NCBI RefSeq assembly: GCF_003589595.1
Contig: NW_020653726.1
Span: forward strand, 18,648,684-18,712,683
Length of the DNA stretch: 64,000 nt
DNA from: Hyposmocoma kahamanoa
Taxonomy: Eukaryota > Arthropoda > Insecta > Lepidoptera > Cosmopterigidae
Reading direction: 5' to 3'
Positions within the stretch are counted from its first letter, which is position 1. The number at the start of each line of letters is the position of its first letter. The translations under genes and the position numbers were made by a program. Below the pieces are notes generated by a model. That model saw only the letters and a list, made by a program, of their open reading frames with translations, searched no databases and had not been told where the DNA came from. Shown piece by piece: positions 43,571 to 55,206 of the stretch.

Positions 43571-44787
43571 CATGTAGTTGTAATAAATGAATTCTATTCT
43601 ATTCTAGTACACACACACCAAGATCGTCTGTTAAGACGCCGCTCTAGTGAATGCAAAGTTACATTTTCCTATTTTTGCATGATATTATTAAAGCACCTTG
43701 AAGAGCAATATAAAAATCACTTTAGCATAAGGACTACAATTTACCCCGTCATCCTCGAGTAGGGTAAGCACACCAATACCCTACCACGTCGGGTAATACG
43801 CCTTTGACATCACGTATCTCATACGAAAGCCAATATTGCGAAGAGGCGAGAAAACGAAAAATGTTCTACGTATTATTTTCTACATTTTACTTAAAAACTT
43901 ACTTCTTTAATTTTGCTTTAAATGGCAGTTCTTTGTTTTATGAAAACGCGACTGTGTAACTTTAGTAATGTATATAATAATAATGATGTGCCAGGCAAAC
44001 AATTACCTGATCGCAAATTCTTTCATTCATTCATTAAACATACGATTTCAGCGGAAGGTGTCCCACTCAATCTGTTCCAATCACTTAATTTCATGTGAAT
44101 ATCAGTTACAATAAATTATGCCTGTTAAAATGTTAAGAAATTCTAAAAAAAATAAAATCGAAGTAATCGAGATCGTTGTACACTTGATTATAAAATGGAA
44201 GAGATAAATAGTAGTCGCCGGTGTTGTCAACGTCAAAATTAAATACTGTGATGCAATATGAAAAATTTAAAAATATTTACTATTTCTTTTAAAGTACCAA
44301 ACTTTGTGTCGTATATTAAAAACAAGTGTAAAATAATCTTTTTATAATTTTATGCACATAAAGTTGGTTACGATATTATTTACTTTTATTTTATTTGTGA
44401 TAACAACAGCCATACTTAATACAATTCTAACCTTAACATAATATACTATGTTTAACACTTTTTGTATAGGCCAATTACAGTTATCCACTAAAATAACTAC
44501 AGGTAATGGACGTATAATAAAATACATAAAAATAGGAATGAATAAATTCAAATGAAATTAAATTATCCTGTCTCTGATAAAAGAAAAACCAACAAGAAAG
44601 TGAGAGAAAAATAACATTAAAATAATTTAAATATATCCATCAATAGGTATATACATACATATAGTACATTAAACGTATCTGACTATTCGTAACGTTCGTT
44701 TTGAAGCCGTATTTAGAATCTACGAAAGGGTCAATATGTCCAAATTGGTCATTATACGTTCGAAGAACACGCGTGAGAACAGCATTT
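43571..44787. other. Gene-free stretch
   Basis: AT-rich, no domains in short ORFs, no recognised repeats. Confidence 0.45.
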
Positions 44788-44944
44788 TTGCCGATTTCCA
44801 GGTTGGGAGAAATATGGGTATGGGCTACATTAATTTCTTTCGTATGTTTAGATGCAAGGTTGTCTAATTATGTGTCCATGGTACTCGCGATACAGGGTTT
44901 CCCTAATACGGGGCTATGAGTGTGTTGCGTTATTATTATTATAT
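44788..44944 (+). repeat. tRNA-derived SINE family E, copy 6 (head missing)
   Basis: GGTTGGGAGAAATATGGGTA, GATACAGGGTTTCCCTAATA and a (TTA)n tail match the SINE body; the tRNA-like head is missing or unrecognisable. Confidence 0.65.
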
Positions 44945-45605
44945 AGTCACATTGTCAGGCATAGGCACACAATTCGAGAGCTAGGGCTATAGTACCCACG
45001 CGGGCGCAATATGTATTGGTAAATTCACACACACTAATAACCTGCTGTGCAGATGTGAACAGGTTTCCAAACGACGTATTCTCTCACCAAAAAGCTTGTA
45101 GTATAATTAAAATTAAATTTTGCAACTCAAAGGTGCTAGCCCGGATTCGATCTCACGCCTTCTGCACTGCATGCAATGCAATTTTTTATTTATTTAAGGT
45201 AGTGGAATGATGAATGATGGATAGTGCACCAATAAACATTTTTAACTATACCGCCAAAAATAAGGTAATGCTATTTTTTTTTCATTTTCAATATTTTTTA
45301 TAATTTTTCGAAACGGAAGAAGTCAGTTCAATTTTAACAGCTGACGGCCATCTTTATTCGCCATTATTGCGGTGCAAAATAAGACAGTATATTTTTATAA
45401 TAATAATTAAAAATGAATCTTTTAGGCCCTCCGAGAGGCGAGAATCCAAATAAATAATGATATAATAATAACAATTTAAAAAAAAATTGAAAACAATTGA
45501 TACTGTTTACTGAATTAAAACAATTGATAATGCAGTACCTAATTCACCGTCATGCGTGTCGCGGCTGGTGCAATTGGAACTTGCTCAGATTTAGCCACAA
45601 ACGGC
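44945..45605. other. Gene-free stretch
   Basis: AT-rich; GGTGCTAGCCCGGATTCGAT near 45132 recalls a tRNA-SINE B box but lacks a head. Nothing else. Confidence 0.4.
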
Positions 45606-46038
45606 TTTTTTTTAAACCGTTTCGTGGCGCTGATTTTCAGCAAGCCCGGGCGAGTGAGCCACTGACAACAATACAGAACTCAATAATAAATAAATAAACA
45701 GATAAGAAAGCCTACATAATAGGTACTGTACATAAAACTACATACATATGAGAAATACTTATGATATGTATTGCTTTATACATTTACAAATAAAGTGACA
45801 CTTCAGACACCTGTGACATTTCGGACCGTCATTTCTCGGATTCGGAACTGGGGGTCTACTCTCGATCTCCGTCCGACATCCGTCCGAAACAATTACTGCC
45901 AAATAAGCAATACTTGACCAAATGAAAAGACGCGTGATGCGAATGAAGCTTCATACTGGATACTTGTCTTTTAATTTTGTCGAATATTACTTATTTGACA
46001 GTAATTGTTTCGGACGGAGATCGAGAGTTGACCCCCTG
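45606..46038 (+). repeat. Composite repeat family G, copy 2, with a 190-bp palindromic MITE
   Basis: Left part as in copy 1 (CCGTTTCGTGGCGCTGATTT). From about 45850 to 46038 it forms a TIR element: GGGGGTCTACTCTCGATCTC at the left and the same sequence inverted at the right, with arms of about 50 bp differing by one 11-bp indel (GACATCCGTCC). No transposase. A small fragment of the outer part also occurs inverted at 55305-55345. Confidence 0.7.
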
Positions 46039-46369
46039 ATACGAAGCCGACGTATTGCGCAAACGCTCTCTCGAAGCAGTAGGGATTTTCTGTGGTAGGG
46101 TTGGTTAATTTTTGCAGTTAAACTGTGATCTTCGAATTCACTAGCCAGTGTGGGGCAAAAACATAAAACAAAAGAAAATAAGTAGTACTCGTTGTTCGAC
46201 CCCGAAACAGTAAAAAGCACTATAGAACCCATTGTCCCGTTCCAACCGATTAGTGCATAAAGGTGTTCACACACTACCTTATTATATACACTGACCTTAC
46301 TCACTATAAACACAGTTATTTATTTGTAGAATAATCGACAAAAGATCATTATTAATCGTTATTAAGTCT

Positions 46370-46585
46370 TCTAGAACGTGTCAGACGCTATATCAACTAA
46401 GACACGGAACGAACCAGCGGACCTCACTAATTTTTGTGTTGTACTTGGGTTGTATCTTTGTATTTGGTTCTTCAACGACTTTTACCCGTAACGCCATCTA
46501 TGAGAAATCTATGATATTTCGTTACCCAGTTAGATACCTTTACAGCTACCAGCCCCGGCTAAAAATAACAGAATATCAATTCAAT
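46370..46585 (-). repeat. tRNA-derived SINE family F, copy 4 (partial)
   Basis: Contains the tRNA-like head (ACGTGTCAGACGCTATATCA on the + strand) and the GCGCCATCTATGAGAAATCT part, then switches at 46560 to a 3'-end-like AGAATATCAATTCAATAAAA in the opposite orientation, next to the palindromic element at 46586. Confidence 0.6.
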
Positions 46586-46775
46586 AAAATGAAACTATTT
46601 TTCCGAATTTAAATCGCGTATGTTTGTGTAACAGTTATGTCTGTCAGACATAACTGGTTGAAGACTGTACCACCTCAGTCAACCGTGACCATGGGACCTC
46701 TCAAGGGCCCGAAACGTCAGTTAGTTTGAAAAAACAAATATATGCGATTTAAATCCGGAAAAATAGTTTCATTTT
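46586..46775. mobile_element. 190-bp element with 42-bp inverted ends
   Basis: The left AAAATGAAACTATTTTTCCG is mirrored at the right end; the arms match at 39 of 42 positions. The core contains a strong stem (TTATGTCTGTCAGACATAA) and GGGCCCGAAACGTCAG. The CGAAACGTC string is typical of hammerhead motifs in Penelope-like elements (from memory). No ORF. Class uncertain. Confidence 0.6.
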
Positions 46776-46840
46776 GTATGTGCAACAATCGCGAAAACCT
46801 AAGAACTCGATAATTTAATAAAAATTTATACATAATATAA

Positions 46841-47124
46841 CTTTTTTTTCGGAATGAATAAGTCGTGCGCCTGATGGTAAGCTACATGCTTGTGCATAAC
46901 AATCGCAGTGCCATTAAGAGCTTTAAATCGCAAAGATCTGAGGGGCACTGCTACAGCGTCCGTCACCCTGTGACATAAGTTAATAAGTCCCGTGTGCCGG
47001 TAATTTCACCAACACCCTTACCCTTCAAAACCGGAACACAGTAATGCTAACATTACTGCTTGGCGGCAGAAATAGATAAGGTAAGGCGGTACTTCCCTGG
47101 ACGAACTCTTTCACAAGGAGCTTG
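46841..47124 (+). repeat. Interspersed repeat family A, copy 8
   Basis: Near complete: T-run, GCGCCTGATGGTAAGCTACA, through GACGAACTCTTTCACAAGGA. Confidence 0.85.
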
Positions 47125-48743
47125 CAACTAAAAATAATAATAGTTTAATTGGGTAATTTTCAGGTTAGTTTTATCTAAATAATTTCGGTGGCAATTTTGA
47201 TTATTTACGAGGACAACGAGAGGAAAACATTTTTTTTAAATTATGGTTTATTTTATACGCAATCTCCTTTTAACTCTATAACACCTTAACCGGCTATATA
47301 TTCCAACTTTTTCAACGCATTTTTTTTTTTGTCAAACTGTAAAACAAGTCTTTGTTTCATCTATTACTCCCTCATTTCATGGTAATCGGTAAAAAATCTA
47401 ATAAAAAACAAATGGGGCCAAAAATCAGGTGAATACGGGGTGTGTGGCAATAGTTCATGTCTTCGGACTGCAGATAAGAAACGGAATACTCGAAATTCCA
47501 CCAAGTTCAAAAAATATAACAACCTCATGTAATTTTTTTATTTTCATTTTTTTATTTTCGCGCTCATTTAAAAAAAAATATGTCAGTTGCTTAGTAAGGA
47601 GTTCTAAATAAAAAAATATGAATAAATTCCGAAAAAGTTTTTATATAACCTTTAAACTCACGTATTTATCAAAGTGCCTTCGTAAGTATTCCAGTACATT
47701 ATCGTGAAATATTAAATAACAGGTTAATTTACACGAATACTAAATAATGCTTCATGATAATATTGTATCACATTTAAGTAATAAAAATTGCCACCGAAAT
47801 TAAATAATGAAAGCTAACCTGCAAATTAACCATAAAATAAAAACTATATTATATTATTTAAACTGTAAAAATAGAGCCTATTTAATATAATATAAACATA
47901 GGTAGAATAAAAGACGTCATGAATGAATAAAAAAATAACCAATTTAATTCCAAGCAGATAGAAAGAATCAAAATAAAGGGATAAGTGTGCTAACAGCTTT
48001 TGCGGAAAAATTGCACCGATTAATATCAGAGGGCCGCCCAAGTGTAATGCCATATTTTTCATCATTATGTCCTCATTAAAAAGCAGGCACTGCCATGAAA
48101 TCGGATCACGAAGAAAAAAAAACACAAAAGTGAAGTAGACAGAGGATATTTCATTCAGTCTGGCTCTCTTCCGTTGAGTTTAAATCCATATAAATTTTCT
48201 TTTAATATTTTCAAATCTTCCTCGTTAAGTTAACTAAAGGGGGTCTCCCCCTTCGGAAATTGGCTGGGGATTGATGAATGAATTTTTATGCTTTTGATGT
48301 TTTTTTATGAATAATAAATGTATCAATACTATTTATGCAAGTTCTAATTTTGGAGCTGTTCGGGTTTTACGGAAGTTGACTATGCGTTTTCTCTCATACA
48401 TTGTAAACATAACAATGATGTTGCACCGTTGATAGGCAGGGTTTAGTAGCAGTAGACCTCCTAGTTCAAGAGTTCGTTCAGGGAAATAGTGCCACCTTAT
48501 TTATTTACATAGATAGATAGATATGATAGATAAAGTGATATATATTCGCAAATACCGCGGATGAATTATGGAAAGAAAAACATAATGTACGATGGAGCTC
48601 AATTATACAACAAATACTGAAAGATAGAAATGAAATAAAATTTTCACATTATGAAGAATTTCTTAGTTTTCATGTGTTTGTTTCTTATATGTAATATGTA
48701 ATTGCTGTTAAAGTTTACCGTGGCAATTAACATGCAATACTTG
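47125..48743. other. Gene-free stretch
   Basis: 1.6 kb AT-rich. A segment near 47155-47210 (CAGGTTAG..AATTTCGGTGGCAATTTT) recurs inverted near 47787-47825 (AAAATTGCCACCGAAATT..AACCTG), giving a ~640-bp region with inverted ends of about 35 bp, possibly another old MITE. No coding evidence. Confidence 0.45.
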
Positions 48744-48758
48744 ATTAGAGCCTTGTTT

Positions 48759-49076
48759 CTTAAATTTTTATTCAATTGATATTCAATTATTTCTATGTGA
48801 AATTACTCGACTAGTTTATTATAATTATTAATGCAAAGATCGAACACTCCGAAAAAATTCCTTCGATCTGGCTGGATTCGAACCGACGTCTTCTAGCACA
48901 CCGTGTCAGATGCTATACCAACTAAGCCACGGAATGGACCAGCGGACCTCACGAATTTTTCTATGTGCTTCTATAAATCTACGATATTTCGTCACCCGAT
49001 ACCAGCCCCGGCTAGAGATGTCGAATCCGGCCGGACCGAAGGAATTTTTCCGGACTGTTCGATCATTGTATTAATA
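48759..49076 (-). repeat. Foldback SINE family F, copy 5, with 15-bp target duplication
   Basis: The family F unit on the - strand is followed at its 5' side by an inverted partial copy of its own body, so about 55 bp at each end are inverted repeats. ATTAGAGCCTTGTTT flanks both sides exactly (48744-48758 and 49077-49091). A long duplication shows target-primed reverse transcription; the inverted part suggests a template switch at the short GTCG match. Confidence 0.82.
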
Positions 49077-49091
49077 ATTAGAGCCTTGTTT

Positions 49092-49555
49092 TTATTTTCT
49101 TATTATATTAGAGTTCTCTGTAGTACTTAAAGAGAATTATCTCCATATAAAAAATTATGTGCAAAGTTAGATAGTTTATTCCTAAATAATTCGTTTTAGA
49201 TTTCGTAATAGAGATCGGGTAAAGTACATCCTATTGTGTAACGATTTAGCACATTCTTTAGACAATATGCTGAGGTCTAATCGCATATTTTTATAAGACC
49301 ATTATTTACGGTCAACAGCTAAACCATTTAATCTAGTAAAACAGTTTACTCCGCTTCACCTCAAAAGTGCTAGGATTGCAAACACACGGGCAGTATATAA
49401 AAAGCAAAATCAAATTGAAGAGTGCAGTTTGTACATGTTGGTTAGCTCTACTCAGTTGGTGTGTAGACAGGAAAATGACAACTGAGACGAGAACACGTTG
49501 AAACATTCAACCGAAGGAGTGACTGACTTTTGTACGTGCCTATCGTTACCATTGT
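49092..49555. other. Gene-free stretch
   Basis: No ORF or repeat recognised. Confidence 0.45.
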
Positions 49556-49998
49556 TAAGTCAAAGTCAAAGATTATTTATTCCATAGGTAAAATAAATTT
49601 ACACTTGAAATCGTCACATTTAAGCTACTGCTCGTTCACTACGCTGACCTCCCTGAGAAGAACGAGCAAGAAACTCTAGGGATTGCTCTTTTCAAATAAA
49701 CTTAAATGCTATGGAATACACTTTGAATCAAATTTGTGTGGATTCTGGAGCCATGTCGTCTTTCCATACATCTTTATCTAACACGTAGTCTTCAATTTTG
49801 TAATTTGATTTTTCGATCAAAATATTTTTAATGTACTTTTTAAACTTAGGAAATGATAAACTTAATATATGCTCCGGAATCTTATTGTAAAAACGTATAC
49901 AGTTCCCCATAAAAGAGTTGTTTACCTTGGTTAAACGAAATCGTGGTACCATGAGTTTGGACTTAGCTCTAAGGTTAATATTATGGATATTAAGGTTA
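49556..49998 (-). pseudogene. CR1/L2-like LINE 3' end, copy 1 (5'-truncated)
   Basis: On the - strand, 49952-49728 encodes VPRFRLTKVNNSFMGN, then FYNKIPEHILSLSFPKFK and a stop after APESTQI: the last ~74 residues of a LINE reverse-transcriptase ORF. A ~150-bp 3' UTR follows, ending in TTTGAC repeats (49572-49556). A near-identical second copy lies in the opposite orientation at 56646. Confidence 0.8.
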
Positions 49999-50148
49999 CA
50001 TTAAGCAAGGCTTTGCGAAATAAAGACAATATTTTTAAACTCTCTTTTGAGCTTTCTTTTGCATTTACTAATTCGTGTGGATGGTTGGATGTTGTTCCAA
50101 AATTTGCTGGTGAGATAACCAAAACTACCACGAAAAGCTGCCGTGTGC

Positions 50149-50300
50149 AGTTTTTTCCGCCAAGCAGTAATGTGAGTATGATTACGTTCCGATTTTGAAG
50201 TGAAAGGTTGCTGGTGAAATTAAAGGCTTTATGTAGTACCTTGTTTTGGACACGTGTGTCGCTAACCACCAGGCGCTCAACTTGTTTGTCGCATAACTTG
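50149..50300 (-). repeat. Interspersed repeat family A, copy 9 (partial)
   Basis: CCGCCAAGCAGTAATGTGAG to CGCTCAACTTGTTTGTCGCA; the middle block of about 100 bp is deleted. Confidence 0.7.
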
Positions 50301-50551
50301 TTTTTTTTTTTATATCAAGTGACGGGACGAACAATTCTGTGCCTGGTAAGCTACTGCTTATAACGTTGCAGTGCCACTCAGAGCTTTAAATCGCGAAGAT
50401 CTGAGTGGCATAGCCTCTGCGTCTGTTACCTGTGCCTGTAGTTTCATCAGCACCCTTACCTTTCAAAACTTGAGCGCAGTAATGCTCACTTTACTGCCTG
50501 GTGACAGAAATAGATAAGGTGGCAGTACTTCCCTAGACGATTCACAAGGAA
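50301..50551 (+). repeat. Interspersed repeat family A, copy 10
   Basis: T-run, TATATCAAGTGACGGGACGA to GACGATTCACAAGGAA. It is immediately followed by copy 11 in opposite orientation, forming a tail-to-tail inverted pair. Confidence 0.85.
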
Positions 50552-50552
50552 C

Positions 50553-50800
50553 ACTATTTCTGCCGCCAAGCAGTAATGTGAGCGATACTGCGTTCCGGTT
50601 TTGAAGGGAAAGGGAGCTGGTGAAATTACAGGCACGTGGGACTTATCAACTTATGTCTCAGGGTGAAGGGCGTAGTGGCAGTGCCCTTCAGAACTTTGTG
50701 ATCTAGCTTTGAGTGGCATTGCAACTGTTATGGACAGGCTTGTTACTTACCACCAGACGCACGACTTGTACGTCCCAACATTTGGTATCATAAAACAATT
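50553..50800 (-). repeat. Interspersed repeat family A, copy 11
   Basis: CTATTTCTGCCGCCAAGCAG to GTACGTCCCAACATTTGG. Together with copy 10 it makes a ~500-bp imperfect palindrome. Confidence 0.85.
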
Positions 50801-51314
50801 ATTATTATTTTGTAGGCTTGAATAAATCACACATTACGTATCTCTTGAAGTACACTGAGTTTTAGGATGATAATTACTATTACGATTATTTCTTCATTAT
50901 TGATTTCTGCTTCGCATAAATCTCAAAAACGCGCATTAACAAACAAAGTAATTTAAATATTTACCTGAACCACACAGTAAAGTAACAAAAGTCCTAAATT
51001 CATTTAATCGCCATTATCTAAACCAAAATTTAAAGCTAGGACAGCATTGGTCCGTCACTGGTCCCCGGGAACGGGATTCCCGGATAATCCGCATTAAGGG
51101 CCCAGCCTTGGTAATGCGGCTTTTGTCCTGTTTCTTTCTTATCTCGCTGCAAAATTTGTCTAGGCGATGCTGTAAAATAGTCTAAAAATTCCTCGTGTTA
51201 CACCGATGTGTAACATACTCTTGTTTCATTAAAAGAAATATCACGGATCAGTAAAATGTTCAACATAAAATATTGTATATCATTATAACACCCTAATGTA
51301 TTCTATTCAACATT

Positions 51315-51316
<2 letters not shown>

Positions 51317-51345
<29 letters not shown>

Positions 51346-51346
51346 T
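51317..51346. repeat. (CT)n microsatellite
   Basis: About 14 uninterrupted CT units, directly before family A copy 12. Confidence 0.95.
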
Positions 51347-51351
51347 TTGTA

Positions 51352-51570
51352 ATTATCAAGTGACGGGACGAACAAGTCGTGCGCCTGATGGTAAGCTATA
51401 CGCCTGTCCATAACAGTTGCAGTGCCTCTCAGAACTTTAAATTGCAAAGATATGAGGGGCACTGCCACTGCGCCCGTCACCCTTAGACATGAGTTGACAA
51501 GTCCCACGTGCCTGTAATTTCACCACCACCCTTAAACTTCTAAACCGGAACACAGTAATGCTAACCTTAA
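51352..51570 (+). repeat. Interspersed repeat family A, copy 12
   Basis: AAGTGACGGGACGAACAAGT to CCGGAACACAGTAATGCTAA; the last ~80 bp are missing. Confidence 0.82.
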
Positions 51571-51574
51571 TAAA

Positions 51575-51790
51575 AATTCCTTAGATCTAAATAGACTAGA
51601 ACCATCGTCTTTTGCCATGCCGCAGACACCGCTCTTACAATCTGGGCCACAGATCGAATCAGCAGATTTTAGGAATTTCTCTATGTGCTGGTGCCAATGA
51701 TTTTTGTGTTGGGATTAAACAGCGTTTTTTTTCCTTGATCGCTGTGAGAAACTTATGTTATGACGTTTCTTCACTCATTAATGTTAAAAA
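51575..51790 (-). repeat. Diverged tRNA-derived SINE family F, copy 6
   Basis: AGACTAGAACCATCGTCTTT, CAGACACCGCTCTTACAATC, GGAATTTCTCTATGTGC and GAGAAACTTATGTTATGACG follow the order of family F with many substitutions; an old copy. Confidence 0.5.
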
Positions 51791-52895
51791 AATGCTGGGG
51801 TCACTCCGCACTCAATAACAGCGCAGCTTGTACGCGTGCGCAACCACACGCCGTGTACGGATGCACACCTTCCCATAATATCATTATTATGGCATATTAT
51901 TAAAGCGCGTTGGGACGACCAGTGTTATGCAACGCAAGTGTATCGCGAGATTATACGAATGTATACGACGCGCGGCGGGCGCGCACACATAAAAGCCGCG
52001 TTGCTACGTTTGTATGGAGTTACCATCCACGTTCTTAATCTTTATCGTTATCGGCTTTAACACGTATTTTATTTCACGATGTTTTGATTTTAAAATCGCG
52101 ACAAGAATGTCAACAATTTCATACTCAATATTAAACTAAAATATTTAGCCAAAGTTTATTGGACAAGAAAATTTTCAACAAAAATTTCATATTACCCTTT
52201 GAAGTCGCAAAAACCTGTTTCATATATTTATGTTTAATCATATGGATAGGTATGGTCATTTAGTACAAAATATTTTTCCTTTTTTTGACGAATTAGATGG
52301 GCTCTCATAGTAAAAGACGGGGAATTTCGTAAAATACACTATTACATTAACACATTATATAATACAGTAGTGAAGTACGTTATGCTTCGGTGTAAGAGAC
52401 GGGCGTTGTAACTGGTAGATACAACGAGTCTGCTCTCAAGCCACGATTTATATTACCCGGGTTGCACCAACGTTTATTGCTCTTGTTAACTGGATACCCT
52501 GTTTTTTCAAACTAATGAAAATTTTAATATAAATCCCGTTGTTTTTGCTGAAAAGGTTTTATTGAAAAAATGTATGAGAAACTAACGACAGTCATCCCTT
52601 ATTGCTTGCATTGAAAAATTGGTTATTAATAACTAACTTTTTTCTGCATTATTAATTTGGTACCGCACTAACAAAGTTATCCATTAACAGACAAATTCAT
52701 CACTCAGCGAACGTAAGCCAGTTCAATTATACGTAACACCATCGATGCTCAATAAAAAAACAAAACAAAAAGGAATCAGGATTAAAAACGGAAAATTTGT
52801 TTACGTCCAATCATCGATTGACGGTACCAATGCAAAAACATCTAACTACAAAAACGTTATTTCTAGAAATATGCATTCGAATAAATGTGTGGCGG
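51791..52895. other. Gene-free stretch
   Basis: A GC-richer block at 51820-52030 (GCGTGCGCAACCACACG..GACGCGCGGCGGGCGCGCAC) may be another eroded TIR element; the ends were not resolved. The remainder is AT-rich. Confidence 0.4.
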
Positions 52896-53080
52896 TTTTA
52901 TGATATCAAGTGACGAACATGTTGCGCGCCTGATGGTAAGCTTCACGTCTGTCCATAACAGTTGCGGTGCCACTGAGAGCTTTAAATTGCAAAGATCTGT
53001 GGGGCACAGCCACGCCCGGCACCATAAGATATAAATTTTCAAGTCCCATGGACGAATTCTTTCATAAGGAGCTCTACTGC
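52896..53080 (+). repeat. Interspersed repeat family A, copy 13 (internally deleted)
   Basis: GATATCAAGTGACGAACATG to CTTTCATAAGGAGCTCTACT; about 100 bp between the CCCATG and GGACGAATTC blocks are missing. Confidence 0.8.
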
Positions 53081-53688
53081 TACCATAAACATTTACCATT
53101 ACCAAATTTTTTTGAATAGAAAACAGTTTAAAAGTGGAAACAAAAACTAAGTTTACGTAAAAAGCCATTTTTTGCGAATAACAACATTGTGAGTTAAAAA
53201 ATCGATTGCCTATTACACCTCTTCTTCCCCACAGTATCAAATAAATACTAATTTAAATCCGTATTCATCGAAACAACGAAGTAATTAGTTTTAAAAATTG
53301 AAGAACACATATTTTTGATAACTAAGAAACTGCGTACTGGAAATTTATATGTTTTTACTTATCCATTTTTACTGTTCGACCGGTCGTAATGGTTGGTAAA
53401 CATCCGTGCTGATTATTTTTCTTTGAAAGGTGTTTTGTTTTTCGCTTTTTCTAAGTTCAATTAGCGAGGTATTGAAATGGGACGGAAAAGGTTGTTTTTG
53501 TTCTTTGTACTTTGTTAGCCATTTGTTCGTTTACGTATTGGTTTTTATGCCTTGGAATATTGTAATACTATATACTATACATATAAAAAACGTTCTTTGT
53601 ATGTAATAGAGTGAAAACTATTTTACGCGCTGTCTTTGCACGGTCACCAAAGCAATTTTGTGCGCTACTTTAGTGCTTACTACAGTAG
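53081..53688. other. Gene-free stretch
   Basis: AT-rich, nothing recognised. Confidence 0.45.
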
Positions 53689-53966
53689 TTGTAGAGCTCG
53701 TCCAGGGAAGTACTGCCACCTTACCTATTTCTACCGTCAAGCATTACTGCGTTCCGGTTTTGAACGGTAAGGTTGCTCGTGAAACTACAGGCTCATGAAA
53801 CTTGTCACCATAATGTGACGGAGTGACGGGGTGACGGGCGCAATGGCAGAACCCCTCAGATTTTTGCGGTTTTTAAGCTCTGAGTAGCTCTGCATTGCTA
53901 CGGACAGACGTGTCGCTTACCACCAGGTGCACGACTTATTAGTGCCTTTACTTGGAATCATGAAAA
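53689..53966 (-). repeat. Interspersed repeat family A, copy 14
   Basis: GTAGAGCTCGTCCAGGGAAG to GCCTTTACTTGGAATCATGA, almost full length, with a short internal duplication of GTGACGG units. Confidence 0.82.
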
Positions 53967-54890
53967 GAAAACAAGTTTGCTTTAAAATGCAGCGTTTATA
54001 CCTTATGCCATGTAAAATCTTACACCCTATTGTCAACGCGTTTAATGTTGAAGAATAATAATGTTACCTATTTATAATTCAAAAATTATTATTTTTAGTA
54101 ACTTCGCGTACCGCTAGATGGCGTTAGGATCTAAATAGAACGAGTATTTGGTTCGTTGTACCGAATCTAATTCACGTCTAAGTTTTACATTTGTGTTCAA
54201 TTTTTAAGTACTATATACCCAATAACCTTTACGTATCTTCCACTTGTTTCAGAGAAACGACGTTCCATTAATGCTCACTTGAGGGATAAAAATAGAGTGT
54301 GGAAGTATATTTCTAGATCAGTATACGTTACGTATTTAATGAAATTCTCGTAGGCGTTTCGTCGTACCTGTTTTGCTCCTCTACAACCCCAAAATTTAAT
54401 AATAATTTAATCTATAGTAGAGAGAAGCAATCAGTAACAACCATGGAGTAAATGAAATTCAAATTGCAACCCCAACGTATACCTCGTGTTCAATAATGTA
54501 TTTTAATTATAACACTCCTGGTCAGTTTAATCAACATGTCCATTACAAAATTATTATAACCTGCTGAAGGACTATCGATTTCCTGTCACAAACATGATGT
54601 CCTCTATTAATTGTAGCGTTGTGTCCATGATTATCGTACGTACGAGGTCATTTTAATTTTGTCAGTTCATTTATAGGTTTGCTGTTTGAAGGGGATACGA
54701 TAATGATTGTTTAATGTAAAATGCATGCCCAGTGTAATACAAACGCTGTTAATGTAGGATGGAAGTAGTATTGGTAGGATTATGATTTGACTTACCGTCT
54801 CTCATACAAAGATCGTGGGTTCCAATCCGTGCTGAACTTCTGAGTTTTCGGAATTCACGTGCGAAATTTGATTTATAATTACCATCAGTT
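53967..54890. other. Gene-free stretch
   Basis: AT-rich; GTGGGTTCCAATCCGTGCTG near 54817 recalls a tRNA-SINE B box without a head. No ORF of note. Confidence 0.4.
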
Positions 54891-55024
54891 GCCTCCGTGG
54901 CGGAACGGTTACCATGCTGGTCGGCCGCGCAGAGGTCTCGGGTTCGATTCCCGGGCTGGGAGAAATATTTGTTACAGGGTTTCCCTAATGCGAGGGTATG
55001 AGTGTGTACGTTATTATTATTATT
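54891..55024 (+). repeat. tRNA-derived SINE family E, copy 2 (body deleted)
   Basis: Complete tRNA-like head (GCCTCCGTGGCGGAACGGTT, GGTTCGATTCCCGGGCTGG) joined after GAGAAATATTTG directly to TTACAGGGTTTCCCTAATGC and a (TTA)n tail; about 80 bp of body are missing. Confidence 0.8.
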
Positions 55025-55061
55025 AAATAAATATTCGGTGATGAAGAATATTGCATTGAAA

Positions 55062-55206
55062 TTTGCACGTTAAGATGGTCCACATCCTTCGGAGAACGTG
55101 TAAAGTCCCTAACCAGCATTGGGCCGGCTCACTATATAGTAGCGACTCTGGCCTAACACCAGTGTCCAGTAGTGGTATAAATGGATCGGTTGATAATGAT
55201 GATGCT
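55062..55206 (+). repeat. RTE-type LINE 3' end, copy 2
   Basis: ACGTTAAGATGGTCCACATC, GGAGAACGTGTAAAGTCCCT, ACTCTGGCCTAACACCAGTG and GATGATGC match the repeat at 22440 in the same order. Confidence 0.55.
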
